From positions 1-64,000 of the forward strand of contig DATNQN010000108.1 of assembly GCA_036703985.1 (NCBI GenBank): a stretch of DNA of 64,000 nt, given 5' to 3'. The notes beneath the pieces were generated by a model. That model was not told where the DNA came from. It did not search any database and was given only the letters and a program-made list of their open reading frames with translations. Positions within the stretch are counted from its first letter, which is position 1. Every line of letters starts with the position of its first letter. The DNA comes from Leptolyngbyaceae cyanobacterium (GTDB lineage: Bacteria > Cyanobacteriota > Cyanobacteriia > Cyanobacteriales > Aerosakkonemataceae). Below are positions 1-8,816 of the stretch, in pieces. A program made the position numbers and the translations under genes.

Positions 1-9
1 ATCCCCCCA

Positions 10-1524
10 TCACCCCAAGCTAGCTTCTTTAATTAACTTGGCGTAAGTTAGCGAGGGTCGATCGCCTAAGTGATCTTCAACCAATCGCTCTGTACCTGTC
101 GTAAAATCGATCGCGAATAATCCAAACCGAGGCGTATAAGACCCCCACTCATAATTATCCGTCAGAGACCAGTGCATATAACCGAGCATTGGCACTCCTT
201 CATTTTGTAATCGTTTCACTTGTTGTAAATGGGCTTTGATAAACTCGCTGCGAGTGAATTGATCTGGACGGCGCGTGGCGTTGCTATTATCGGGTTTGCG
301 GCGCAGTGCCATGCCATTTTCTGCAATCATAATCGGATAACCGAGTTTTTGTGCGTAAAATTGACAGAAAAAGTGCAGTCCTTCTGGAAGCGTTCGCCAA
401 TCCCACCATTTGCTAGTAATCCCGCTCATCAACCAACCGCGAAAATCTTTAGTTTCAAACTCAAAGTCTGTAAAATTTGGTAGGCGGAACGTATGAGCGA
501 TGAAAGGATCGTAGTAGTCGATCGCTACATAATCAAACACATTTGGATGAGGAGCATTTTCTAATTCCCGCAAATAAATATCCAAATATTTAATATCAAA
601 ATTGCGAGTTCCTAACCGATTAGCCAGCCAGTGAGTTAGCCTGCCTAATTGATAAGGTAAGTTGTTCCGACGAAAAGGCAGGTTGGCATTACGCAATGCA
701 GTTTCTAATTCTTGAGCATTAACATAAGTCCATTCTCGTAATTCAATTGGTTTGATGCCTTTTTTTCGTACTTCGAGCAAATCCCAAATCACTTTTTCTG
801 ACCAATAAAGGTCACTACAATATGTATTAAGAGAAACTTGGGGAGTTGCCCAACCTTCTGTTTGATAGAGATGATGAATGTAGTTATAGGCTCGAACGTG
901 GGCGGTTAAAAGATGGTTGTAAGCTTGAAACATTGTAGTAATTCCCCGCTCTGAACCGCCGGGAAACATACCGCTTAAATAAGTATTGGAAACGAGAATA
1001 TTCGGTTCGTTAATTGTAATGTACCAGTGGATGGGTGGGAGTTGATAGCGATCGCACAAACGGCGATTGATGTGAGTGACTGCCACTCGCACGTATTCGG
1101 CGAAACAATCGATCGTATCTTTTGATAACCAGGCATCTACTCCCAACCAAGCAGGGTGGGTAAAATGATGTAAGGTGACGATCGGCTCTAGTCCGTGACG
1201 ACGACAAGCAGCAATGCGATCGGCATAAGCATCGAGCGCTTCCGTATCAAAAGCAGGGGCAGACATCGCTTCAAGAGACGTAGAAGGTTGAATTCTCGCC
1301 CATTCCAACCCCAACCGAAAGCTATTGATTCCGATATTTTGGCAGTTCTGAAAATCCTCCTCATACCGCGTCCAAAACTCGGCAGCGGCTTTGGTAGGCA
1401 TCACTTTGCCCTGTTTTTCCCAAACAGACCAATTATTTTGTGGTTGTCCCGGTTGATTGTAACCTCCTTCACTCTGGTAGCCGGATGTCGCAACTCCCCA
1501 GAGAAAGTCTTTACTTGATGTCAT
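10..1524 (-). CDS. GH1 family beta-glucosidase
   Basis: Glycoside hydrolase family 1 enzyme, 504 residues, close to the usual 450-500 for the family. It should hydrolyse beta-linked glucosides or related glycosides in the cytoplasm, as no signal peptide is seen. The N-terminus reads DFLWGVATSGYQSEG, the GH1 signature. The acid/base glutamate lies in the TINEP motif (about E173) and the nucleophile in the IAENG motif (about E402). The C-terminal HWSLTDNYEWG stretch is the usual aglycone-site region. The ATG start is followed at once by conserved sequence, so it is probably right. Exact substrate cannot be told from sequence. Alone on this strand, separated from the next gene by a heptamer repeat. 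Confidence 0.93.
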   Translation of the reverse strand: MTSSKDFLWGVATSGYQSEGGYNQPGQPQNNWSVWEKQGKVMPTKAAAEFWTRYEEDFQNCQNIGINSFRLGLEWARIQPSTSLEAMSAPAFDTEALDAYADRIAACRRHGLEPIVTLHHFTHPAWLGVDAWLSKDTIDCFAEYVRVAVTHINRRLCDRYQLPPIHWYITINEPNILVSNTYLSGMFPGGSERGITTMFQAYNHLLTAHVRAYNYIHHLYQTEGWATPQVSLNTYCSDLYWSEKVIWDLLEVRKKGIKPIELREWTYVNAQELETALRNANLPFRRNNLPYQLGRLTHWLANRLGTRNFDIKYLDIYLRELENAPHPNVFDYVAIDYYDPFIAHTFRLPNFTDFEFETKDFRGWLMSGITSKWWDWRTLPEGLHFFCQFYAQKLGYPIMIAENGMALRRKPDNSNATRRPDQFTRSEFIKAHLQQVKRLQNEGVPMLGYMHWSLTDNYEWGSYTPRFGLFAIDFTTGTERLVEDHLGDRPSLTYAKLIKEASLG

Positions 1525-1610
1525 ATGAAGGATGAAGGATAAAGGATGAAGTATGAAGTAAAAAGTTAAAAGAAATTAATTTTGAATTTTGAATTTTGAA
1601 TTTTGAATTC
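1525..1610. repeat. Heptanucleotide STRR tract
   Basis: Short tandem repeats of the cyanobacterial STRR type fill the gap between two minus-strand genes. Degenerate copies of GGATGAA (about 1527-1556) are followed by four copies of TTTTGAA (about 1581-1608). The second run ends on the stop codon of the neighbouring glycosyltransferase gene. Confidence 0.8.
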
Positions 1611-2769
1611 ACTCTCTCACCTCCTCACTACTTCTAACGTGGGATTGCCAATCTTTGAGAATGAATTCGGCGATATTCAAAGCAGCGCGGGGTTTTCCTA
1701 ATTCCAAAGCAGCTTGACGCATTTGTTGCAGACGTTCCGGGCGTTTGAGGAGATATTGGGCGGCTGGTGCCACCATTTCTAGGAGTCGCAGTTGCACTCC
1801 TGCGCCTGCTGCTGCGATCGCATCTGCATTTTGTTCTTCTTGCCCTGGAATTGGTTCCACAATAATCATTGGGGTTCCTCGTGCCAAAATCTCACTAGTA
1901 ATTAATCCACCTGCTTTAGTGATAATCAAATCGCTAGCCACGATCAAGTCATCTACATAATCAATAGTTCCCAACTTGCGTAACTTAACTTGATTGCTAT
2001 CTGTTAAATCTTCTAATGCTTCTAGTAATTCTTCATTTCGACCTGATACAACTACTACCATTAAAGGCATGGGAGTTTCCAGCAGGGATGAAACTACGGC
2101 ACGAACTCGTCGCGAATTCAACCCACCGCCAAACAAAGTTAAGACTGGTATATCTGTAGGTAGATCGTGATGCGATCGCATTTCTTGTGTCGATTTCTGC
2201 TGCATCGCTTCCAGTTTAATCGGAATACCAGTAACGTGCAAAAGCTTCCCATCTACTCCTCGACTTTTGAGCATATTTGCACTTAAATCAGTCGGTAAAA
2301 AATAGCCATCTATCCCATAATTCAACCACGTACTGTGAACAACTAAATCGGTCACAACCACATATTGAGGCTTAGTAGTTTTATATTCCGGTGATAAAAG
2401 TTGCAACAAACGAGTAGGAATTTGTTGCACACAGACAATCACATCCGGATCGGTTGTTTTGAGCAACTTTCCCAAACGCCTAAAAAAAGGAAGTTCTAGC
2501 CTCGCCCAAGCTAAATTGCTATCAAAGGATTTTTCCAAATCATCAACATCACTTCCCTCATAGATTGCTTTATAAAATAACGGAAATTTCTCACTAGATT
2601 CTTTATAAGCTTGGATCACCGCATTGCGATAAATCCCACTAGCATGAGCCAGAGCATCTTCACAGAGAATCTCTACATTTGGGTAGTGGGAAAAAGCTTC
2701 GCTCAATGCGTTGGCGGCGCTGATATGTCCCGAACCTAGAGAGGCATATAAAATTAAAATTCGCGTCAT
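1609..2769 (-). CDS. MGDG synthase-like / MurG-like glycosyltransferase (GT28 type)
   Basis: Glycosyltransferase of about 386 residues. The N-terminus (TRILILYASLGSGHISAAN) matches the MGDG synthase N-terminal domain, with the Gly-rich SLGSGH loop. The C-terminal half carries the MurG-like donor-binding region, including LTLFGGG, the glycine-rich ITKAGGLITSEILARG segment and PIPGQEEQNA. Family members move galactose, glucose or GlcNAc from UDP-sugars to diacylglycerol or lipid carriers at the membrane. Cyanobacteria make galactolipid mainly by another route, so the acceptor is uncertain. The start at 2769 was chosen because the upstream 14 codons of open frame do not fit the family. Confidence 0.85.
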   Translation of the reverse strand: MTRILILYASLGSGHISAANALSEAFSHYPNVEILCEDALAHASGIYRNAVIQAYKESSEKFPLFYKAIYEGSDVDDLEKSFDSNLAWARLELPFFRRLGKLLKTTDPDVIVCVQQIPTRLLQLLSPEYKTTKPQYVVVTDLVVHSTWLNYGIDGYFLPTDLSANMLKSRGVDGKLLHVTGIPIKLEAMQQKSTQEMRSHHDLPTDIPVLTLFGGGLNSRRVRAVVSSLLETPMPLMVVVVSGRNEELLEALEDLTDSNQVKLRKLGTIDYVDDLIVASDLIITKAGGLITSEILARGTPMIIVEPIPGQEEQNADAIAAAGAGVQLRLLEMVAPAAQYLLKRPERLQQMRQAALELGKPRAALNIAEFILKDWQSHVRSSEEVRE

Positions 2770-2956
2770 AATAACCAAAAGAGAACGGGGAAAGGGAAAG
2801 GCTCTTCCCAATTAACTATATAAAAATATCCTTCGATCTATATTAATCTATGGTTAAGAATATTAGGACTTATGCAAAATAACCAAGAATCAAGGTTTGT
2901 ATGGCCTGATTTTGAAGTAGGGTTACTTTTGAAATTCTTAACTTATTAGCTAAAAC

Positions 2957-2982
2957 CGCCCCTACATTTCTCATTAGGGGCG
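2957..2982 (-). terminator. Hairpin between two minus-strand genes
   Basis: Perfect 8-bp stem CGCCCCTA / TAGGGGCG with a 10-base loop, followed on the minus strand by GTTTTAG. It lies just past the end of the 3016-3426 gene, in the right place for a weak intrinsic terminator. The stem is also part of a common cyanobacterial dispersed palindrome, so it may only be a repeat. Confidence 0.45.
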
Positions 2983-3015
2983 TAAATCCTGAATATTTCC
3001 AATATCCTTTTCAAA

Positions 3016-3426
3016 TTATTGAATTTTTTCAGAACGACGTTCATATTTAATAGATATACTACCTGGTTCCCCTTCACCAAGATAATCCTCAGAATAAAAC
3101 ACTTCTCCTGCTAGCTCTTTCTGTTCTATATTAACCTCTAAATCTAATGTCCAACAAATACCTTTTTCAAATCGATTTGGTGCAACCATTATTCCGTAGA
3201 GGTTTCCACGTTGAACGATTTGACCTAAAAACACCACATCCATTAATTGTGGTTCCTTACCTTCATCTTCAGTGATAAAATCTTCTCCTGTATTTAGTCG
3301 TCCAGAACCAGTTACTCTACCTGTATCATCCCATTGTAAGTCTAATGAACCTCTCCAAGCTTCCTCTTCATACATAGTAAAAACACTACAGGAGTAAATA
3401 CCCGACCAAGCTGACCATACGTGCAT
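3016..3426 (-). CDS. Hypothetical protein
   Basis: Unrecognised protein of 136 residues, acidic, predicted soluble, no signal peptide. A good ribosome site (AGGAG, six bases before the ATG at 3426) supports the start. A second in-frame ATG sits at codon 18. The beta-rich pattern (SLDLQWDDTGRVTGSG, then repeated short hydrophobic stretches) suggests a small beta-barrel or sandwich, but no family is assigned. It stands alone between two repeat-rich gaps. Confidence 0.6.
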   Translation of the reverse strand: MHVWSAWSGIYSCSVFTMYEEEAWRGSLDLQWDDTGRVTGSGRLNTGEDFITEDEGKEPQLMDVVFLGQIVQRGNLYGIMVAPNRFEKGICWTLDLEVNIEQKELAGEVFYSEDYLGEGEPGSISIKYERRSEKIQ

Positions 3427-3445
3427 AACTCGCTCCTATTATTCT

Positions 3446-3510
3446 GTTTGTAGTGAGGACTTTAGTCCTCCCAGCGTCAGAAACTAAGGACTAACATCCT
3501 TACTACAAAC
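3446..3510. repeat. Dispersed palindromic repeat (GTTTGTAGTGAGGAC family)
   Basis: Inverted repeat beginning GTTTGTAGTGAGGAC and ending with the complementary arm CCTTACTACAAAC. The same arms recur at 10106-10160 as a near-perfect palindrome and as a half copy at 53084-53109. Such elements are numerous in filamentous cyanobacterial genomes and are probably non-autonomous. Confidence 0.8.
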
Positions 3511-3524
3511 TATCATTTATTAAC

Positions 3525-3628
3525 TATAGCGATCCTAAATGAATTGCGAACAACTAAACCCCACCCAACCCTCCCCTTGGTAAGGGAAGGGCTAGGGTGG
3601 GGTTGATTACTTAAATAGGATCGCTATA
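3525..3628. mobile_element. 104-bp MITE-like element, copy 1
   Basis: Element of 104 bp with perfect 13-bp terminal inverted repeats TATAGCGATCCTA / TAGGATCGCTATA and a GC-rich imperfect palindrome in the middle. A second copy of the same length lies at 53886-53989, with only five differences that I count by eye. It has no coding capacity, so it must be moved by a transposase elsewhere. Its right end supplies the TAG stop codon (3624-3626) of the transglutaminase gene. Confidence 0.85.
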
Positions 3629-5690
3629 AATTGTGAGTAATTAATTTATATTTTTCTAACCACGCTCGAATCTTCGAGCTTAATATAGCTCTTTCCTCAT
3701 CTTTAATACCTAAAGGATCGAAGCGATCGCGATAATGAAGTTCAATCAAAAAACTCAATTCCTCAATCAAATCTGATGTTGGTATTTCCTCTTTCAATCT
3801 AGCAATCCAAATTTTTAAAGACTCGGAAGGCTGACGGATATATCCCAACTCATTTAAAGCTTTCTCGATTAAATAAAATTCCGATTCTCTTTTATTTTGT
3901 TCTGATTTAGCAATTGATTTAGCTAATCTTTCTTTCCTAGACAAACGACGCACCTTGGTCTGACGAATAAACCTCCAAACCAGAATATAAACTAATACAA
4001 ATATCAGCACCCATCCGTACTTTAATCCATCGCTGCTGCTTAACCAATGTGAAATTTTAAAACTCAAAAACGACCATAGATCGGAGATGAATGATAACCT
4101 AGAAGCAGTCGCATCCTCAATTCTATTCCAATCAGCAGGCGTGGTATCGAAAGCTTGCCATTTGCCATTTAAGTATACCATTGTCCAAGCATGAGCATGG
4201 CGATTTCTGATGATATACTGTTTCTCCAACGGGCTATATTCGTGAACCGAATATCCAACAGCATAGCGGGCTGGAATACCTGCTGCCCGCAACAAAAGCG
4301 TAGTTGCAGTAGCGAAATATTCGCAATGTCCGGCACGAGTTTGTAATAAAAATATTGATAACGGCATTGAAGAATTTTCTTTATTAGCTAGTTTTAGAGA
4401 ATAAGTGAAATTTTTGATAAAAAACCTATCTACCCGATTTAATACTTCTGATGGTGATTTCCCTTTAATATCTAATTGGCTGATAATTTTATCAAGTGCT
4501 GGTTTTTCTTGTTTCGGAATTTGCAGGTCATCTTCTGTTGGCAAACTATCAAAAGAAAGATTTTTGTTGAATTGGATTTGATATGCGATCGCATCAACTT
4601 TTCCTACTACTTTGACCGCACCATATTTGTTTTTCTCCATTTGGCTAACTGGTAACTCATCAAGTTGAAAAGTTCCGTTCGGTAACGTTAACAAACCTTG
4701 ACCGCCATGTAACGTAGCAGAAACAGTAATCGTAGAACCTCTCTCTTGCAAGGAAATATTATTAGAATTCTCCCCCTTCCCTGCTAGGGAAGGGGGCTGG
4801 GGGGTTAGGTCTTTTATTACGCTATTTGCTAAACGCCAACTTGTACCATTACGATCGGATTGTACCGGAATAAAATTAGATTTTGATGCCACCCAAAGAG
4901 AAGCTTGATACTTATTATAAGTAGCTTCTCTCAACAATAAATCAGAAATTTTTTGTCCTTCAGTAGCAACTCTAAAAATAATCTCGTTCGACTGCTTCAA
5001 CAAACCAATATCTCCTATATTAGTTTGTTTTTTAGACGAGTTTGTTTCTCTTTCCATCGCATTACCATATAATGCTGCCACCCGGTCTTCTACCGTCAGG
5101 TGAAGTTGGTGCAGTCCAATTTGTCCTATAAATCCTATACTTCCAGCAGTTAATAAAAAGCAAAGCCAAACCATTGGTGAAAACCGTTTAGACCTGAGCG
5201 ACCAAAGGCCAACGGCTGACAGTACGAACATTCCACAATAAAAAGAAATATTGCCCACATTGGCGTTACTAGCAGACAAAATACAACTAGCTAAATAGAG
5301 ATAAGAGATATCAACAGTAAAGCGTTGATTTTTGTCTGTTGTAATTTCATCGTTGAACAATAAAAAAAGTTTTGTTATATCGATATTTTCATTTACAGAA
5401 TATGTCTGAGCAGCTAAAAGAGGAAATAAGATAACTGGAAGCCACTGCAAAAGAGTATAAACAAAGTAAAAAGAGGGGTTTCTAATTAGCAAATAAATAG
5501 TTAGAAATATCAGAATAATCAGACAGAGATTCCCCATCCGCCGAAAATCAGCACCAGAGAACTCCCACCGAGAAGGAAAGAATCTAGCACCTTCGATAAT
5601 AGCCGCCATTGGGATGGCAAAAATCCATAGTCCCGTCTGCCAACCCCAAAATATTAAAGCAGCACCTAGAAGCAACGGTGGTGTTTTCAT
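3624..5690 (-). CDS. Membrane transglutaminase-like protein (TgpA/DUF3488 type)
   Basis: Protein of 688 residues with about six N-terminal membrane segments (residues 1-195), a transglutaminase-like core, one later membrane helix (about 555-575) and a soluble DUF4129-like tail. The core shows the Cys-His-Asp papain-like triad: Cys in RAGHCEYFAT, His in RNRHAHAWTMVY, Asp in FDTTPAD. Members are periplasm-facing proteases or transamidases, commonly encoded with DUF58 and MoxR proteins as here. The start overlaps the DUF58 stop by 4 bp (ATGA), indicating coupled translation. Residues about 293-318 are an in-frame dispersed repeat, and the stop lies inside a MITE end. Confidence 0.88.
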   Translation of the reverse strand: MKTPPLLLGAALIFWGWQTGLWIFAIPMAAIIEGARFFPSRWEFSGADFRRMGNLCLIILIFLTIYLLIRNPSFYFVYTLLQWLPVILFPLLAAQTYSVNENIDITKLFLLFNDEITTDKNQRFTVDISYLYLASCILSASNANVGNISFYCGMFVLSAVGLWSLRSKRFSPMVWLCFLLTAGSIGFIGQIGLHQLHLTVEDRVAALYGNAMERETNSSKKQTNIGDIGLLKQSNEIIFRVATEGQKISDLLLREATYNKYQASLWVASKSNFIPVQSDRNGTSWRLANSVIKDLTPQPPSLAGKGENSNNISLQERGSTITVSATLHGGQGLLTLPNGTFQLDELPVSQMEKNKYGAVKVVGKVDAIAYQIQFNKNLSFDSLPTEDDLQIPKQEKPALDKIISQLDIKGKSPSEVLNRVDRFFIKNFTYSLKLANKENSSMPLSIFLLQTRAGHCEYFATATTLLLRAAGIPARYAVGYSVHEYSPLEKQYIIRNRHAHAWTMVYLNGKWQAFDTTPADWNRIEDATASRLSFISDLWSFLSFKISHWLSSSDGLKYGWVLIFVLVYILVWRFIRQTKVRRLSRKERLAKSIAKSEQNKRESEFYLIEKALNELGYIRQPSESLKIWIARLKEEIPTSDLIEELSFLIELHYRDRFDPLGIKDEERAILSSKIRAWLEKYKLITHNL
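4738..4812 (-). repeat. Dispersed GC-rich repeat inserted in frame in a coding region
   Basis: The minus strand here reads CCTAACCCCCCAGCCCCC, then the TTCCCTAGCAGGGAA stem, then a tail ending CTTGCAAGAGAGAGG. It is related to the intergenic element at 61447-61533. Translated, it gives the LTPQPPSLAGKGE peptide commonly seen where this repeat enters cyanobacterial genes. The reading frame is kept, adding roughly 26 residues between the membrane part and the transglutaminase core. Confidence 0.8.
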
Positions 5691-7027
5691 ATCCGCATTA
5701 AATCCTCTTGTATGTTGCCCAATTTTAAAATGTGAAAACTTGTTAGATTATCTTGCCTAAATTCCCAGTCAATATTCTCTTTATCTGACAAGATTAAAAC
5801 TAAGGTATGGATGCCGACTCCTTTAAGATAATTGATTAATTTTTTTCGCGTTTCATCCCAAGTTAAAAATATACAAATACAGCCACTTAATAGGGAAATT
5901 CTCTCCATTACGGTTGGAATCAGCGAATCAAAAGATTTATCGCGACACGCCACAACCGAAGCGAGAATTTCCAGCATTTTGTCAGTATGGCTGAGTCCTC
6001 TGCCAAAGGTAAAACAATAAGCTTCATGACCGACAAACATCAAATCTAGCAAGGATTCTTGGGTTTGCACTTCACAAGCTAGGGAAGCAGCAATTGCTAC
6101 TGCTTCTTCTAAAATTTCGCTATATTTTTCCTTTTGAAATGTATCTAAAATAAGGGCGTGTCTGACAAAAAACTCATCTTGTTCTTCTTTGACTATTGGC
6201 TTACCAATTTTTGCCCAGCTTTTCCAATGAATTTTTCGTAGGGAATCTCCCGGACGATATTCTCGTAAAGATCGAAATTCCTCTGAATCTCCCACCGATG
6301 AAGCTAACGCCACTCCACCAGATTGATATCTCCTCGTACCAGGAAGTTTAACCGATGGTAGGTTATATAATTGGGGTAAAACTAATAAAGATTGAGGTAA
6401 ATATATTGTCGTGTAAGCATTCAATAAACCAAAAGGATCGGGTCGAATCACTGTTAAATCTGCAAATCGAATTACACCTCGGTAAGCAGGTGTGATTTCA
6501 TAAACTACTTCAATTTTATTGTTGGGTGGAAGTGAGGGTAAATCTATTTGTTTTGCTGCGGCTACCCGTTTTCTAGCAATTAACCATACCCAGCGATAAT
6601 ATCCTACATATCTATCAAAAGGATTACGTTTTTTTTCAAAAGGTTCGGGGGTTTCGATAAATTCCTGAAAGGTGGGACGAGGATCGGCAAAACTTTCTAA
6701 CAATTTTAGGTTATTTTGGATTTTGTTGGTTTTGTTGTGAATAATAATGCGGTACTTGAGGTTTACGCCAACCGTTGCAAATCGAGGTAGCGTCCGGATT
6801 GCACTGAAACGGAAAGGAAAAAATCGACTAGAAATTATTGATATGATGAAAATTGATAAAAGAAAAGTAAATATCTGATAGGTCATGTTTTGATTGGTAT
6901 CTAAGCCCAGAACGGCAGAGATAATCAAGCATGAAAAAATTATCAATCCATTAGTTGTCAATCGTCTTCTACGGGATTGTTCAAGTGTATAAGTGAAATG
7001 GAAAATTCGATAGAGAAAATGTTTCAT
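5687..7027 (-). CDS. DUF58 domain protein
   Basis: Protein of 446 residues with two N-terminal membrane segments (about 27-70) and a C-terminal DUF58 region. The hallmark is REYRPGDSLRKIHWKSWAK, followed by a von Willebrand A-like fold (HALILDTF, LDLMFVG). DUF58 proteins are thought to act with MoxR ATPases in folding or maturing envelope proteins. It is second in the MoxR-DUF58-transglutaminase operon: 71 bp after moxR and overlapping the transglutaminase start by 4 bp. The function within the complex is not established. Confidence 0.9.
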   Translation of the reverse strand: MKHFLYRIFHFTYTLEQSRRRRLTTNGLIIFSCLIISAVLGLDTNQNMTYQIFTFLLSIFIISIISSRFFPFRFSAIRTLPRFATVGVNLKYRIIIHNKTNKIQNNLKLLESFADPRPTFQEFIETPEPFEKKRNPFDRYVGYYRWVWLIARKRVAAAKQIDLPSLPPNNKIEVVYEITPAYRGVIRFADLTVIRPDPFGLLNAYTTIYLPQSLLVLPQLYNLPSVKLPGTRRYQSGGVALASSVGDSEEFRSLREYRPGDSLRKIHWKSWAKIGKPIVKEEQDEFFVRHALILDTFQKEKYSEILEEAVAIAASLACEVQTQESLLDLMFVGHEAYCFTFGRGLSHTDKMLEILASVVACRDKSFDSLIPTVMERISLLSGCICIFLTWDETRKKLINYLKGVGIHTLVLILSDKENIDWEFRQDNLTSFHILKLGNIQEDLMRI

Positions 7028-7057
7028 GGCAATTTGGATGTATCTTTATTCACGCCT

Positions 7058-7090
7058 AGAAACCCGGTTTTTCCAAGAAACCGGGTTTCT
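7058..7090. repeat. Palindromic repeat AGAAACCCGG / CCGGGTTTCT
   Basis: Hairpin with a 10-bp stem between the MoxR and DUF58 genes. A near-identical palindrome lies at 11313-11345, also between two minus-strand genes. It looks like a dispersed repeat that may also attenuate read-through inside the operon. Confidence 0.7.
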
Positions 7091-7098
7091 AATTACCA

Positions 7099-8061
7099 TC
7101 ACGTAGGAACAGGTACGGATTTCAAAATTTCTTCCACAACTCCGGCGGCGGTTCTACCAGAAAAACGCGCTTGGGGTTCCATAACTAATCGATGTGCAAT
7201 TACTTCTACTGCTAATTCTTGAATATTTTCTGGGGTAACGAATTGATAGCCATCAAATAAAGCTAATGCTTGAGCAATTTTCATTAATGCAAGGGAACCT
7301 CTTGGACTTGCGCCTAATTGCACTCCTTCTGCCGATCGCGTAGCATTGACTATATCTACTATGTAGCGTTTCAATTCTTCGCTGATTCTAATTTGTTTGA
7401 CTTGCTGTTTTAAGTTGATGATGTCTTGTAAGTTAACGCAAGGTTTAATTGTATCGATCGGATGTTGTTGAATTTGATTGGAGAGAATTTTTACTTCTTC
7501 TTCTGGTGATATATATCCCAAACTAAATTGAAGCGCAAAACGATCCATTTGCGCTTCTGGTAACGGATAAGTACCCCGTGATTCTACGGGATTTTGAGTT
7601 GCGATCGCAAAAAATGGGTCTTTGAGTTTTCGCACGTTCCCGTCAATGGTGACTTGAAATTCTGCCATTGCTTCTAACAGTGCGGATTGGGTACGGGGTG
7701 AAGCGCGATTGATTTCGTCGGCTAAGACAATGTTGGCAAAAATTGGCCCTTCGTGGAAGTGAAATGTGCGATCGTTAGGATCTAGCATGGAAATACCCAG
7801 GATATCCGACGGTAACAAATCCGGGGTAAATTGAATTCGCTTGAAAGTTACATCCACGGAGAAGGCGAGTGCTTTCGCTAAGGTAGTTTTACCCGTTCCG
7901 GGAGAATCTTCTAGCAAGACGTGACCCCCACTAGCAAAGGCGCTGAGTAACTTTCTGATCGCTGCTGATTGTCCTTCGATCGCTTTTTGAATATTGTTAC
8001 TTATGCTTTGATAAATTTCTTTACCCGTCAAGCCATTAGTCTCTAAGGTTGCATTATCCAT
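7099..8061 (-). CDS. MoxR family AAA+ ATPase
   Basis: AAA+ ATPase of about 320 residues. It has Walker A SPGTGKTT (about residues 53-60), Walker B NIVLADEINRA, sensor-1 IATQNP and the MoxR-type lid with GASPRGSLALMK. MoxR proteins act as chaperone-like ATPases, often together with DUF58 proteins, here encoded immediately downstream. The start at 8061 (MDNATLETNG) was preferred over one 12 codons upstream because the extra residues are not typical of the family. Either start leaves the fold intact. Confidence 0.93.
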   Translation of the reverse strand: MDNATLETNGLTGKEIYQSISNNIQKAIEGQSAAIRKLLSAFASGGHVLLEDSPGTGKTTLAKALAFSVDVTFKRIQFTPDLLPSDILGISMLDPNDRTFHFHEGPIFANIVLADEINRASPRTQSALLEAMAEFQVTIDGNVRKLKDPFFAIATQNPVESRGTYPLPEAQMDRFALQFSLGYISPEEEVKILSNQIQQHPIDTIKPCVNLQDIINLKQQVKQIRISEELKRYIVDIVNATRSAEGVQLGASPRGSLALMKIAQALALFDGYQFVTPENIQELAVEVIAHRLVMEPQARFSGRTAAGVVEEILKSVPVPT

Positions 8062-8201
8062 TTTTGTCGATCGTAAATTTATGCTATCCCGTTTCACCTT
8101 GGTAACGGACTAATAAATATTTATTTTTGTAAACATCTTCCGGACTAACCAATAAATAACAGGTAGAACGGTCGTTGTTAGTAAAATTTTATCTTAAAGC
8201 T

Positions 8202-8612
8202 ATGTCAAATCAACATTTCAACTTAAAAAGCCGCTTTCCTCAACTCTTGGCAGCAGTTAGCCTTATGCTGATTTGGCCAGCCAGTTTGCACTCGACTAAA
8301 GTGGACGCTAGAGAAGATTATTTTTGTGGAAAAAACGGCCTTAATCCCGTCCAGTTTCTTCGAGCAGAAACTCGCAACTTTAACGTTTACATTTGTGGTG
8401 ACCACGATAATCCCAATCAGTATGTAGGTATCGGTAAACGCGATGGAAAAAGGTTAGTGCTACCGTTAATAGAACAAAGTCCTTCTGGAATTTACATGGC
8501 TGTTAATCGAGGCGGATATCTTTATCAAGTGACTAGAGAATCGTTGTTGGTTTTTCGGGATGGTAGAACGATCGTTAACGAAAAACTAACCTCTTATCGG
8601 ACTGGTTCATAA
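8202..8612 (+). CDS. Secreted hypothetical protein
   Basis: Unrecognised protein of 136 residues. It begins with a signal peptide (basic SNQHFNLKSRF, hydrophobic core to about residue 28, likely cut after VDA near residue 35). Two cysteines in the mature part (YFCGKNG and VYICGDHD) could form a disulphide in the periplasm. The ATG at 8202 gives a better signal peptide than the upstream TTG at 8175. It is transcribed divergently from the MoxR operon and followed by a hairpin. Short secreted proteins of this pattern are common in cyanobacteria, but no function is assigned. Confidence 0.7.
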   Translation: MSNQHFNLKSRFPQLLAAVSLMLIWPASLHSTKVDAREDYFCGKNGLNPVQFLRAETRNFNVYICGDHDNPNQYVGIGKRDGKRLVLPLIEQSPSGIYMAVNRGGYLYQVTRESLLVFRDGRTIVNEKLTSYRTGS

Positions 8613-8640
8613 ATCATAATTTTTTTAATCATTACTAAAC

Positions 8641-8684
8641 ACTTCGCCTAAGTAATCTGATAATTCAGCTTACTTAAGCGAAGT
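8641..8684 (+). terminator. Hairpin after the secreted hypothetical
   Basis: Inverted repeat ACTTCGCCTAAGTA / TACTTAAGCGAAGT, a 14-bp stem with one mismatch and a 16-base loop. It lies 29 bp past the stop codon. The T-rich stretch after it is interrupted, so termination efficiency is uncertain. Confidence 0.5.
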
Positions 8685-8730
8685 TGTTGCGTTTTCGTTT
8701 TGTAATTTTACTCAATTCAAGTGCAAAGCA

Positions 8731-8757
8731 TTGAAATGCTTTAGTTTTGGCTATAAT
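8731..8757 (+). promoter_or_regulatory. Possible sigma-70 promoter for the zinc-ribbon gene
   Basis: TTGAAA at 8731 and a perfect TATAAT at 8752, with a short 15-base spacer. It would start transcription about 50 bp before the ATG at 8817, which has a GGAG ribosome site eight bases upstream. The perfect -10 is the main support; the spacer is below the optimum. Confidence 0.45.
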
Positions 8758-8816
8758 TAGGCTTCAAGAGGTAAAATAATTTTGAGTTATTATTAAGGAT
8801 TAACCGGAGTAATCAT

